Shown here in pieces: positions 8,490 to 21,400 of a DNA stretch of 58,482 nt (position 1 is the stretch's first letter; every line of letters begins with the position of its first letter). Both the position numbers and the translations under genes were made by a program. The notes under the pieces are model-generated. The model saw nothing but the letters and a program-made list of their open reading frames with translations. It ran no database searches and was not told the DNA's origin. Source of the DNA: Candidatus Omnitrophota bacterium (lineage in GTDB: Bacteria; Omnitrophota; Gorgyraeia; Tantalellales; Tantalellaceae); contig JADGBR010000011.1 of the NCBI GenBank assembly GCA_015231405.1, positions 1-58,482 on the forward strand, written 5' to 3'.

Positions 8490-9239
8490 ATGGGTATCAA
8501 AATACTAGTTATCGAGGACGATAAGCTTGAGCGGGAAATGATAGCGGATATGATCGCTAAACAGGGGAATTTGCCAGTCACCGCGGTTAACGGCGAGGAA
8601 GGCGTAATGAAAGCATTTTCGGAGAAGCCGGACGTCATCATAATCGATACGGTACTGCCGGGCATTGACGGGTTCGAGGTATGCAGGAGGATAAAGGCGC
8701 TGGCGATCGTCCCCGGGCCGAAGATCATAATAACCACCGGCAAGATAGACGAGGTCAATTTCCGCAAAGCACGTGAGGTAAAGGCCGACAGCTATATGGT
8801 AAAGACGTCGGATTTCAGGGAACTGTTCAGCGCCGTGTATAACGTCATAAACGAAAGCGGCCCGGAAGCTCCGGCAAAAAATAAAGCGCTGGTCATCGAC
8901 GACAGCCCGCTGGCCGTCGAGATGGTAGCGTCGATGCTGAGGGATAAAGGCTTCGATGTCGTTTCCGCCGCGAACGGCGAGGAAGGTGTTATGAAAGCGC
9001 GGGCGGAAAACCCGGGCCTCATTATCCTCGATACCCAGATGCCGGGTATCGACGGTTTCGAGACCTGCCGGAGGATAAAGAAGATAAAAAGTTCCGCCCC
9101 GCCCAAGATCATAATGACCACCGGATCGGTCGACGCCGTGGATTCCCAGAAAGCGAGAAGATCCGGCGCCGACGAGTACACCGTAAAAACTTCCGACCTC
9201 ACCATGCTCATGAAGATCATCGAGCGTTGCATGGGTTAA
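8490..9239 (+). CDS. Double receiver-domain response regulator
   Basis: This 249-residue protein is two CheY-like receiver domains in tandem and nothing else. Domain 1 has 'VIEDD' and phospho-Asp in 'IIIDTVLPGIDGFE'; domain 2 has 'VIDDS' and phospho-Asp in 'IILDTQMPGIDGFE'. The domains are alike across their length ('NGEEGVMKA' in both), which points to an internal duplication. There is no DNA-binding or enzymatic output domain, so it probably acts by protein contact or phosphotransfer from CheA. The ATG at 8490 has an AAGGAG site. An in-frame ATG at 8457 lies inside hairpin copy 3 and is rejected. Confidence 0.9.
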   Translation: MGIKILVIEDDKLEREMIADMIAKQGNLPVTAVNGEEGVMKAFSEKPDVIIIDTVLPGIDGFEVCRRIKALAIVPGPKIIITTGKIDEVNFRKAREVKADSYMVKTSDFRELFSAVYNVINESGPEAPAKNKALVIDDSPLAVEMVASMLRDKGFDVVSAANGEEGVMKARAENPGLIILDTQMPGIDGFETCRRIKKIKSSAPPKIIMTTGSVDAVDSQKARRSGADEYTVKTSDLTMLMKIIERCMG

Positions 9240-9423
9240 CGGGTGCGCGGGTTTGTGAATTGAATACATTCGGCGGCGATAAACCCCAGCGTTAACACCA
9301 GGGTTACATGAAAAAGAAAAGAGTAGGGCGCGATTTATCGCGCCTAAACAAGACTTCCATAATACTGATCTCTATCCGCTAACCCCTAACCGCTAATGTT
9401 TCCCGCCGACCTTCTATAAAAAG
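9240..9423. other. Intergenic region with hairpin and heptad array
   Basis: No gene is seen. At 9328-9345 a perfect 8-bp stem (GGCGCGAT, loop TT, ATCGCGCC) could end the che transcript, although no T-run follows. At 9376-9396 three 7-bp units follow one another: CCGCTAA, CCCCTAA, CCGCTAA. Arrays with the same period but other sequences recur later in the window. Confidence 0.6.
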
Positions 9424-9452
9424 TTGACTTTTTAATGGATTAAAGTTATAAT
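9424..9452 (+). promoter_or_regulatory. Sigma70-type promoter of the giant gene
   Basis: TTGACT at 9424-9429, a 17-base spacer and TATAAT at 9447-9452. Transcription would begin near 9459, giving a leader of about 40 bases. No convincing Shine-Dalgarno precedes the ATG at 9499. Confidence 0.85.
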
Positions 9453-9498
9453 AACAAAAATCTATATTATATATAACTCTATCCTACGGTATGTTTAA

Positions 9499-12400
9499 AT
9501 GAAAGCCAGACATCAGAAATTTATAACACTTAAAAGGGTGGTATCAGGATCACTAACATTCGCCATGCTGGTTTCTGATATCAGCTGGGCGTATGGGGAT
9601 GTGTCTACCGCCACACTCGCTCCCCCTCTTGCCTCTAAACCTTTGGAAGGCCTGGATAAGACGAAATGGGGATGGGCAGCCGTCGAGATCGAGTACATAA
9701 TGGCCGAAGCTCTTACCCTTGGCGTCAGTAAGGAAGTCCTTAAGACCATGCTCAGACGCTACATCAAGTCCCGCGGTACAATAGAGGCCCTGTCGCGTTA
9801 CGATATCGACAATATCAGCGAGGTTCGGGACAACTCAAAAAACCTTATCGAACTTGCTATCCCGTTAAAACGAGAAAACATGCCGGATCTCCTGGCCATA
9901 TACAATTATGAATCCGGCGGACAGGAAATACGCCTTCACGCAAAAACGGTATTTATGCATGTCCGTGAGTCGTCCGAAGAAAGCGAACCGCTCCTTAATG
10001 ACATAACTGTGGATAAGAAAAGATCGGCCATACAAGGCCTGGAAGCTCCTATAGAGCTTAGGCGGCCCGTAACGGAAAAAAAGGCTGAAGAGATACTTAA
10101 TGGGAACAAAACATCGGCAGCTATGGTTCCTTCCGGGACATCTTCCCAGACAACGAAACCGTTAACCATCCTCGAAGCCGCGCGTATGAACATTTCCTCG
10201 GCCGCTCGAGCGATGGGGCTTCATTCGGATCTTAAAGAGAAAATACTGGGGGCCGGAAGGGTGACGAGGGTGAAATTCGACGTCAAGTTGGATGACGGCG
10301 AAACGGTATCCGTGTGGGGATTTAGGGTGCTTCAGAACGACGCGCGCGGCGCGGGGAAGGGCGGGTTACGCTGGCTGGAATGTACGGATGAAACGCCCGA
10401 GGAGGCCGAGACGACCGCGGCGGGGCTCGCCACGCTCATGAGCGTGAAGAACGCCGTTATCGGGGTGCCCTACGGCGGCGGGAAAGGCGATATATTCGTA
10501 CCGAAACGGAAATATACGGATAACGACAAGGCGAGGATATTCAGGGTTTTTTCGCGGGAACTTACGGAAAGGAACGCCGTGGGTACTTTTATAGACGTTC
10601 CGGCTCCAGATAAAGGCACTGACGCGAGGATGATGGCCTGGTTCATGGACGAGCATATAAGGACGCTGGTAATGCTTGATAAACTGTATGACAAGGCCAT
10701 CCAGGCTTCTCTGGGGGGCGTAGAGGCTTCTAGTGACCCGCAAAAGACCCCTTATCTGGACGAATATATGAGACTTCTGGCCGGCGACAAGGCCGGGGTC
10801 CTCGAAGGGATAGAGCTTGGCGCTATAACAGGAAAACCTATTGGCAAAGGCGGTTCAGAGGGCAGGACAAAAGCGACCGGTTTCGGCGGGTTCCTCGCCT
10901 TCAAGACTATACTCAAATATTTCACCACTGCCGCCGATTTCGATACTGATCCTGTCGGAGCCGCTCTCAAGGAGGACGCGAGAAAGGTCTTAAGAAAAGA
11001 TATCAGCGGTATGAGCGTCGCTATCCAGGGGACAGGGAACGTCGGCGAATACGCCGCGTGGGATTTTTATAATTCCGGCGCGAAAATAACCATGCTGCAG
11101 GATGTCTCATGCACGATATATAACCCGAACGGGATCGATTTGGGTGCTTTGGATAAAGCGCTGGTAAGGGGTCCGGACGGAAGATGGGCGGACCTCAAGA
11201 CACTGGATGAGGTTTTCTTAAAGGCAAGCGGTACGTCTATCGTGGAAGATGGGGCTTTTTGGACGACTTACTCGGATATAAAGGTCCCCGCGGCCAAGGA
11301 GATGCAGATAACGGCGCGGAACGCGCCGTTATTAAAATGCGGCGTTATCCTTGAACTCGCGAATAGCCCGACGACGCCCGACGCCGACGCCATCCTTAAA
11401 GAGAGGGGCATCCTGGTCGTACCGGATGTCCTGGCGAATGTCGGAGGCGTGACCGTATCGTATTTCGAATGGCTGCAAAACATAGAGGGGCGGTACTGGA
11501 TGGGATACTCCGTCGATAAGATGCTTGAGGAAAGGATAGTCAGGGAGAGCGGGTCGGTCCTTTCCGTAGCTCGGAAATACAAAGTGGACCTGCGAGTCGC
11601 GGCGTATATTCTAAGCATAGCGAGGATAGCGGACGCCGAGATAGCCAGAAGCCGGGAGTTCGAGGAAAAATTCCTCGGGAACGGCGCCGCCGAAACACCC
11701 TATAGCGGTTTCGGCGAGCTCGGGCTTTCACCGGACACATGCGAAGAGCTGGAGCTGGCCGGGAGGATGGGGCGGTACAGCGAGGTCATAGAGAGAGAAG
11801 AAAAAAGGCATACGGAAGAAGTGCTCGAGATCGCAAGAAAAATAGACAGCAGTTTTGAGAAAAGCCGGGGCGGGTTTATCCTTGTAAGCGGGCCCAGGAC
11901 CAGCGGAAAGATGGCGTTCTCTGAACGGGTCGCGGCCGTTCTTTCGGACATGGGACGGCGGACGGTAAGAGTAGACATGGATGAGAAACTCGCGGCTTAT
12001 GAGACGTCGCTCATCGCCGGAGGGGCCAAAGGGGAGGAGCTTTATCAGAAAAAACTCGATAAAATGGGAGATATCATAAATGAACTCCGCGGCGAAAAGC
12101 CCGCGGGTGACGATGCCCTATACGTGATAGAGGGTGATTACGCCCTTTCCGATAAACTGCTGGATAAAAGAGCCGGGCTTTTAAAAGACGTACAGACGTT
12201 CGGCATTTTCGTGAATACCGCGACCAGCTTCAAGCTGGCGGGCAACAGGCCTCTCACGTCCCTGGATCTCCGGCTCTTCAGGCATATACTTACTTTTGCG
12301 GGGATATTCAAGAAAGATCCCCTGGAGATAATAAGAGAATGGCCCGCGACAAGAGCGCATGACCTTAAATACGTGTATCCCGCGTGGAAGAACGCGGACG

Positions 12401-15400
12401 TAACTTTCAACAGCTATCTCGCTTACGAACTGCCGGTATTAAAACCTTATGTCGAGCCCCTCATTAAGACAGCGTTGGACAAGGCGCGCTCCGTCTCTGA
12501 CAAAAGTTCCGTCAAAACGATAGAGCATCTCATTTCCATATTGGAAGGTGTCACGGAGGTCACGGGGAATATCAATATCCCGGCCGATTCGATAGTACGT
12601 CAGTTCACGGGTACCGTCCAAAGCCTGGGCCCGCTGGATGTGGCGTTTGAAGAGGCTTTAAGCGTGCCTTCCGACGGAGTGATCATCGATCTCATGCCGG
12701 AAGCAGGGAACTATCCGGATGATAAGGTCTTTTTCACCTGGCCCGACGAGCCTGAACAAAAAAGTAAAAGGAACGATAATCTGAAATGGGTGCTTGATCA
12801 AGCGTTGTCCAGGAAGATGGTGGTGGTTCTGGGAGCCGGATCGGCCGATTACAGTATGATCGCGGAATACGCCGGCGTTGAAAAGGTAATACTTGTAGAC
12901 ATAGTACCCGGTCAGTTAAGGGCCGCCCGGGATCATTTCCCGGAAAAGTTCAGGGATAAGGTGTATCTTGCGAGGGCCGATCTTATGGGGTTAACGCCGG
13001 GTTTTTATGACGGGCTCCATTCGTCTTTGTCGGCCGGAACGGGCGGTGTAGACGGGATGTTCGAAACGCTTCTCGGGTATCTGGAAGGGTTCGGTTCCGC
13101 GCCCGGGACGCGAAAACCTCCTCTTCCTCCCGATATCGCCGATATAACGATAGCCGATAAGGTTTATACGGCGGTGAGGATAAATCTTATCCATTACGTA
13201 TTTGAAGTTTTCATGGGAGCGCTCGAGGACCATGGCCTACCCCGGCCGGGCGATGAAACTGTCTCATTGATCTACGAGAGACTGATAAAAGCTCTATCGC
13301 CGGTCGCCGGGAGACTAGAGATAAAAGACTGGTCGGAGATGACAAAGGACGCCGGACTCGTCTACGCGGCGGATTCACGATATTTCAAAAGGTACGATGA
13401 TGGCGTGGAAAGCGTCATGATCGAAGATGACGACCCTCTTTTTGCGGGGCTTGAAGGAGAGCATCTATCGGCCCTGCAGGGATTACCCTCAAGCGAATGG
13501 GGATCCGAATACAGGGAACGCGCCGGAGACGGCAGGATTGTATCAAATGGGCGTTTTACAATGCAGGCGTTGTGCATGATCCGCGCCCCTAAGGGAGGTA
13601 AAAAAGAAGACTTTATCAAAGCTGCGAGGGATTTCAGTCAAAAACGGAACGATAGGGCGGCGATTGTCATGTCGGATAAGGCTCTGGAACTAGACGCCGT
13701 GGATCCCCAGGCGCTTTTTCTGAGAGCACGGGCTTTATCTTTTCTCGGCGATATGGTACGGGCTAAACAGGCCTTTAAGAGGCTTATCGAGGTGGAGAAG
13801 AGCGCGAGCAATTTTTATATGTATGCCGCGGTGCTATTCAGCCTGGGACATATCGATGAAGCCATCCGACAAATAGAGAGGGCGATAAAAATAAACCCTC
13901 TGGATCCCAGAAATTATTCTTTTCTGTCGAAAACCGCCATGGCGTCGGGTGATCTCGACCGGGCTTTATGGGCCGCATCGAAAGCCGTTCAGCTCGCCCC
14001 GAAAGGCGATATGAACTGGTCGGATCTGGCCGAAGTAAGGTGCTCGAGGGGTGAATACGAAGAAGCGCTCGAAGCGGCCGATAAGGCCATAGAGCTTGAC
14101 GACAATTTGTCACGCAGCGTAAGGACGAAGGCCAGGCTGCTCGCGCAGTTCGGCAGGCTCGACGAGGCTTTGACGGCGGTTAACGGCCTGATCTCCAAAG
14201 GGATAAAGGATGATCTTGTCATAAAAGTCAAGGGGCAGATACTTTCCGCGGTGCTTACAAGAGCTCATATGCTGCACGGTTATGCCGGGCTGGGAAAGAA
14301 AATAGAGGAATTGAAGAAGACGGAAGGCGAACGATGGAACGAGATCGCGGCACATCTCCCCGCCAATTATAAGCGCGTCGCTTCCGGTAAGCCGGTTCGC
14401 GCTCTTCCGCGCGTGATACATATCGATAAAGGGGCAATTTGGCACATAGAACGCGAACATCTGTTCGATCCGGAGAGGGTACAGAGGAAACCCGAGCACA
14501 AGACGTTTTTTCCGAAAGGGTATACCCAGAGGGATATGATCGGGCTTCTGAATAGGGCCGCCGGAAATATTTCCTCCGGGAGCGCTAAAGCTGTCGATTC
14601 TCTCCCGGACGGCAGCAGGATAGACTGGTGGCCGTCGGATCATCACATTTATTACGCGAGCAGCGCATATACGCGTAATCCGTTGAGGCTGGGCATAGTC
14701 GCGGACGATAATGGGGCGGTAATAACCGCTAACCTTAGATGGGGCGAAGATGTTCAGTATTACCGGAGCGGCCACCCGATATACAAACCGCAGCAGAACA
14801 TGATCCCCGGGAACATGCCCTTATGGAATAAGTCCACTCGCCGGCCTCTTGTTGCCGTCCACGGGAACAGAGATTTCGGGTTTACGAGGATAATAAATTC
14901 CCCCGACTTCTCGGCGCTTGACCCGATAGAACGCGAACAGCTCATATGGCTCGCGGCCGTCGAAGGGAAGATGAGCTCCGGAGATGAAAAAAGTGTCCAC
15001 TACACATACGAGATACCTTTCGCCGAATGGCGCGAAAATCTGGGCGCCGGTTCGGTGACATTAAAGGTCGGGGCAGGCTCAGGCTGGGTCATGGATATGA
15101 CCGTGGACAGAACAAAAATAGATTTAGGGGGATCTCCCACGCCTAAAGAACTGCCTGAGGATGACAGCGAGGAAGCGAAGATAGTGCGTGGAATACTTGC
15201 GTCGGTCAATTCTTTCAGGGAAGAGCTGTACGAGAAGCTCATCCCCGGGTTCGATCCCGCGAAACCCGATAGAAAAACGGTCTTCAAGGTCACGAAAATA
15301 ATAACGGCAATATTTGAGGCTGTATCAGAGGTCCATCGTGTCAGTGAGCCGGAACTGGGCTGGGGGAGATACATTCTTAATACCACGATACAGTTGAAAG

Positions 15401-18400
15401 AGATCGAGAAGCAATTGAAGTACATCAAGTTCGGGCTGCCCAAGTCCTTTCCGGGGTTAAAAGCGCCGTTCGACCATTTTTACGCGCAGATGGACGAACT
15501 TGGCAAAATACTAGAGAAAGGGAAGATCAGGGATCTTTGGAAATACATCGATCTTTCGAACTATATCAAGGGCAACGTCATTATTAACGCTTCGATGAAC
15601 TATGCCGGAGAAGAACGGGATGGCTTCATTAAGAAAGGGACAAAAGCCTGGGCGAAGTTCGTCGAGGCGCGTGAGAGGATAAAAGGAGAGGCGCCGCGTC
15701 GGATAAAGGAGAAGCGCGGGGAATGTAAGAAGAGAGCTGTCAGGCTTTTGGGAAGGTTCCTTGAGTCCGAGAAAAAGGAGTTGAGCGGGGCTTTAAGCCC
15801 GAGGGAGATACCGCTGCTGGAACAAGCTATCGTGCGTTTCAAGGCGTCCCGGGCTTACGATTTTAAGGCCGCGGAATTCGTCGAGGAGAGACAGGATTTT
15901 GTTCTCGGGCATTATACGGGAACGGAGAACGAATATTTTATTGGGCTGGACCTTATAGCTTATCTCGAAAAACGGGGCCCTCCGTCACTTGTCGACGAAT
16001 ATCTTGTACATGAGGTTTTATGCAACAAGTACGGGCATAAAGAAGCCATAGCGATACAGAAGAAATGGTTCCCCGAACATTATAAAAAAGAGAACCTTAA
16101 AGAAGGGGCGAACGAGGAGAAAGGCCTCCTCGGATACTGGCTCGTTTCATTTATTAAAGACGCGCTGGCGGATAAAGACGTCGATCCGTCCGGGTTATAC
16201 TTCGATTACGGGGAAAGTGACGCGGAAAATATCGCGGGTATGCCTGTTGAGGGTTCGGACACTTTAAGCGGTTTTATCGGCAGGTTCTTCCGCGGGAGAA
16301 CTGCCATTAGCGGGTATGACCTTGGCGCGGCCGAGGGTAAAAAAACCGCTGATATGAAACAAATACTCGGCCGTATAGCGGACGCCAGGGGGTATTTTGG
16401 ACTCGAAAAAGATCCGCGCCTTTCAGTCATTGGGATCATGCGGGGTAATCCGGTTTTGCCTAGTCAGGATTTTGTGGAGGAGATAGGTCTTCTTGAAAAG
16501 AGAGGCAAAAAGGACATTATCACGGTATTTGCCCCGACATTCTTTCATCTGGAGGAGTATATTGCCGCGGCAAAAAAACTTGTCAAGGACGACGGGCTTA
16601 TCATAGTTATAAATCTCCGGTCGGAGATCGATTCGTTAATCGCCGGAAAACGTGTCGTCGAAAGCGACCTGGACGGACCCGCGGTCAGAGAGATAATGAA
16701 AGATTTCAAAGTGATCCGCTTTCGCGGCGCCGCAAACGAAGAGGATTTTACGGTATGCCAGCGTAACCCTTTCGCTTTTGTCTATTCACCGGGTGGGTTC
16801 AAAGGACGCGGCGATCCGGCGGGAATTGCTCCGGGGCCCATGCTCCTATTTATGATGCTCCCCGTCTGGCTGGACCGTATCAGATCGTGGATGGAAAAAC
16901 GGCGGACTCTGAAGGAAGTTGGAGAGCCGGATCTGAGCTCGATGGTCAAAAAAGACGCCGGGAGATCAGGCGGGATCTATTCCGGAAAGTCCACTGGTAA
17001 CAGAGGACATTATGCAAAGCTTATAGGTATCATCGCCGGGCTTTGGGTCTTTTTCGGAGGCAGCGGGGTGCTCCTAGCGGCGACGAAAATGGCCATCGGG
17101 GCCATAGCCCCGTCATCAGGCGAGGACCTGGCCCAATGGCTGGTCAACCTGGGTGCTTTATCGCTGGGCGCGGGAGTTTTAATGGCCCTGTTTCGCGGGG
17201 AAGGGGATACCGGATCTTCAGATCCCGTGAAGCCGGTTATTCCGGGTCTGCCGATGTATGACCGGAAGGAATTCCGTAAGCACACGCTTGACGAGGTCAG
17301 GGAGAGGTTCGGGGAATTATCACGGACGGGATTCCCGGGACTGCATAAGGTCGAACGGAAAGCGTTGTGGGACTGGGTGCTTTTCCCGCTGGCATATTAT
17401 GATCTGTACGACCCGGAAAAAGCCGGGATCGTGAGGAAAATGATAGAGAAAGGGACTCTTTATTATGGCCCGGATATGCCGGATATTTTCGAATGCGCTC
17501 ATAACGGCGACCGGGAAAATCCAGTCGTCGCGATAAATATACGGGGTCATTTGGGCAATGAGTCGACACGCCTTATTTACGCCGTGGAATCGCTTTTCGG
17601 CAACGATCACAAAACTTCCGAAGCCGTCCAGGCGAATTACGGTAAATTCTCGTCCGTATGCGACAATTGGGAAGAGAACCGTCTGCCGCATGACCGGGGG
17701 AGCTGTACAAGGGAAGACGAGGGATGGGCTATAAGACTTTTTGTTAGTGAATTGCGCGATACTGCTAGGCGTGAGGGGAGGCGCATGATCTTCCTGGGCG
17801 CCGCCGCTTATCCTTTGTTCGTTTTCGCTAAAAGGTTATATCCCGACGACGATATCGCGTATTTTCATTTTCAAAGAGCCATTTACCGTTCGAGTGACCC
17901 GGACATGGTCGCCGAATACCTTCGGGGTCAGCCTTGCCTTAAGGACAATAAACCGCTTATGCCCATAGATATCGGCTACGAAGGTACGGCGGTAGAATCT
18001 CTCGGGCGGCATCTTGAAATGGCTTTTCCTGGAAGGGGATATGCGAGGAGCGAAATGTATTTCGGGCAGATGCTTTACCTCAATAAGGAAGCTAAGTATT
18101 CGCGCGTAAACGGCTTCAATAAAACTGTGCCGGAAGGATACGCCGAAAGGAAGATCACCATGCCCTTTGATATGATGATCGGCCGTATCGCAGCTGAGCT
18201 TGAAGGTATGCCCCGGGCGCCGGAAGACACCATAGTCGGTCTTGAAAGAGCCGATGGAGGGGTGAGGATTATAACTCTGAATATCCCGTACGGTCTTTTT
18301 GTCCAGGACCCGACAGACCTTAGAGCGAATATATCAAGCGTGGATAAGGAAAAGCGGGACGCGCGGATAGAGGAAATATGGGATGAGATAACGAAATTCT

Positions 18401-21400
18401 CCGGACCGAGCGGGTTGTTCAAATACGACGATGACCGCGACGTCAGCGAAGACCTGAGGACCGAGGCGGACGCTAAAAACGCCGCAGCATGGCCCAATGC
18501 CGCCTACATGATAGGGGATTATGCGGATAGGCGTTCCGTGGGAGGGCTGGAGAAAGTGGATCTTCTCGCCAGGGTGTATCTGGCCGAAAAAGTGCTGAAG
18601 GACCATGGCGCGGACACCTCTATCCGCGGTCTTGAGATAATGGAATTCCATCTGGAGACGTCGCTTGCCGATAACCCGAGGCTGGATAAGTTCAGGGAAA
18701 AAACAAGGGCACTTATCGCCGGAGCCCGTTCGGCGGAGCTTTCGGATGAGGCGTCTTTAAGCGGCTGGCTCATGGAAAACCTGCGGTCATTATTTACCGG
18801 ACCCGAGCAGAAACTGTTTAACGCCATATTGAATTTCCCTCTGATCGTAGAAAGGGATAAGGTCAGCGAAGAGTATATTACCCGCGGGATCGGGACTAAT
18901 TCGGCGGATACCGAGGCTGAACGGAAAATGAGGGACCTTTTCAGGATGATGAGGCTGATCTTCCTTTATAACGGCGCCGACGACCTGGAGAGCCTGTACG
19001 ACAACATGGAAGAACAGCGGGAGTTGTTCGATAGCGGGAAAAATCTGGAATGCGGTCCGGGATATCTTTACAGCGGGCTTCCTGATATCGGGGCCCTGGC
19101 CGGAACGGGCCGGATCGATGGAAAGATAAACGTCACCCGGGTTGCTGAGTCATACGGGTTCCAGGTCTTTAATAGCGGGAATATTGATCCCGGGATCGTA
19201 GTACTAAAAACGCAGGTATTCAACGCGAAACTGAGGGAAGGGAACGCCGCTATAGCGTACGCGAAGAAGACGGCCTCCGGCGCTTCCGGCGCGGCATGCC
19301 CCGACTGGATAGGCGGGACGCTTACGCTCGATGATATAGCGGAGATATGGGTATCCGAGAATACTTATCTCCGGTACGCGAAAATACTGGGCGGGAAAAT
19401 AAAGGTGATACCGGGGTTAAGGCATGAGGATATTGAAAACGGGTTCCCCGGATATCTTGAAGCTATCCATGAGAGGGTCGCCGCCTATATGGAAGAACGG
19501 GGGCTCCTCGTGAACATAGTTCTTTTCCGGGCGAAGGATGCCGCTCTATCCGGTAGAACAACCCCGCACAAAGAAAATGAGTACGCCGACCTTATGCCAG
19601 TGGGCGTGTGGTATGAGGATATATACAAATATGTCAAAGAGAACATGGAAAAAGGTTCGTTCGAAAATGTTTTTATGAGAATGTTCAAGGACCCTGACCT
19701 GTGGTTCGCGTTCCCCGACCATGGCGGGAGCCTTGAGCTCGACGCGGTGGAATATTCGCGGGAACTGTCTGACATGAGCGACCTGGAACTGCTTGACGAA
19801 TACGTTCGCCTGGATCCCGAAGAATACATAAGGGCCCACTATAAATCACTTACGGACCTGAACGAGGTGCTTTTTTGTCACATGCTAACGAGAACGGTCG
19901 GCGGGCTCGTTTCATACGACGACACTTTAAGGGATGACCCGGACCTGATAGATGAGAACCCGGATATTACGGCCTCGGCCCTCATAACGAAGAAAAGACT
20001 TCTTCTTTTAAGGGAATGGTCATACCGGCATTGGAACAACGCTCCGCGCGTAAGATCAAGGTCCATTTTTGACGGGCAGTCAGGAACGGCTCGGGGAACT
20101 TTGCAGATGGATCCTTCCGGAGTGGAGCAGATCGGGGTTGACGATGACGGAGCGGGAGAGGAAGAAAGAGCTATCCTTCGGAAATTGCCAGGCTATAGAG
20201 ATAAAATATATTCTCCAAAAACGCTTCTTCTGGGGTCTGGGCAGTGTTCGCTCAGGTGTAAGCATTGTCTGCAGGGTAAGGTTCTAAGCAATTATTTACG
20301 CCGCCATAAAAAGGAATTCAGGAAGATGCTTATTGAGGCCGATAAGGCCGGGATAGCCGATTATGGGTGGTGCATAGGCGAGCCGTTTGAATATCCGGAT
20401 TTCTTCTATGAGATGCTGGGGGCCATGTGCAGGCTGAAGAACGTTAACAGTATAGGTTTCGTGACCAATGCCTCTTTCGCCGATACGCTCGATAACGCCA
20501 GAAAAGTCCTGGCTGATACCATGCTGGTCGTCGGGGGGAACGTTAACGAGGAAAGCGCGATAGATCTGCATCTTGATTTCAGCTGGGACAGGGAACATAT
20601 CGCGCGCGGGATAACCGCGGACCATGTTATAAATCTTCTCCGGGCCGTCGGCGAAGAGTGGGGCGGGGGGCCTGTCAAGATGCAGACGGTACCTTTCCCA
20701 AATGACGATTCCGTGACGGAACTCCTCTCGGCACTCAAGAACGACGGACTGATAGGAGAGAACGCCGATATCGCCGAGATAGCTGAAAATGGGACGGTCG
20801 AACTGACTAACGGCATAACGTTAAGTATATATCGTCTGAGCGCGGTGGTTCCGGAAGGCGCGGCGGCGCACTTGATCGCCGGAGTCGATTACGAGTATTA
20901 CGCTATGACAAGAGAGGCGATGGAGAGCCTTCCCGGCAGGGACAGGATAGGCTATTCCTTCACCCGGGATAAAGACGGAAGGATGATCCCGTTCAGCCAG
21001 GAGCTTGTCCTCGGCCCGGACGGGAAATTATATCTTAACGACAAGTTCGCAATAAGAAAAAGCGTCCCGCTCGCGTATATGACGGACATAGGGAAAGCCA
21101 TAGATAAGGTCAATACCCATCCGGTCCTTCGTGCTCTTGTTTCCAAGGGGTTTAAATCCTGTATCGACGCCTATAGCGCTCTGCCGGAAGAGGCGAAGAA
21201 AATTAAGGATATTTACGGTTACTTTATCGGCAAGCCGAACGACGTGGCTCTGTTGTCTTCGATGATATTCGACGATAGTGAAATAAGGGACGGTTTTCTT
21301 AAAGCTCTTATCCCCGGAGAGTTTTCCGGCCTACCGGCGGGACAGTCTAAGGATAAGTTCGGAGATATTTTCTCGTTCGTCGGGGACGCGGGGCGGAGGG

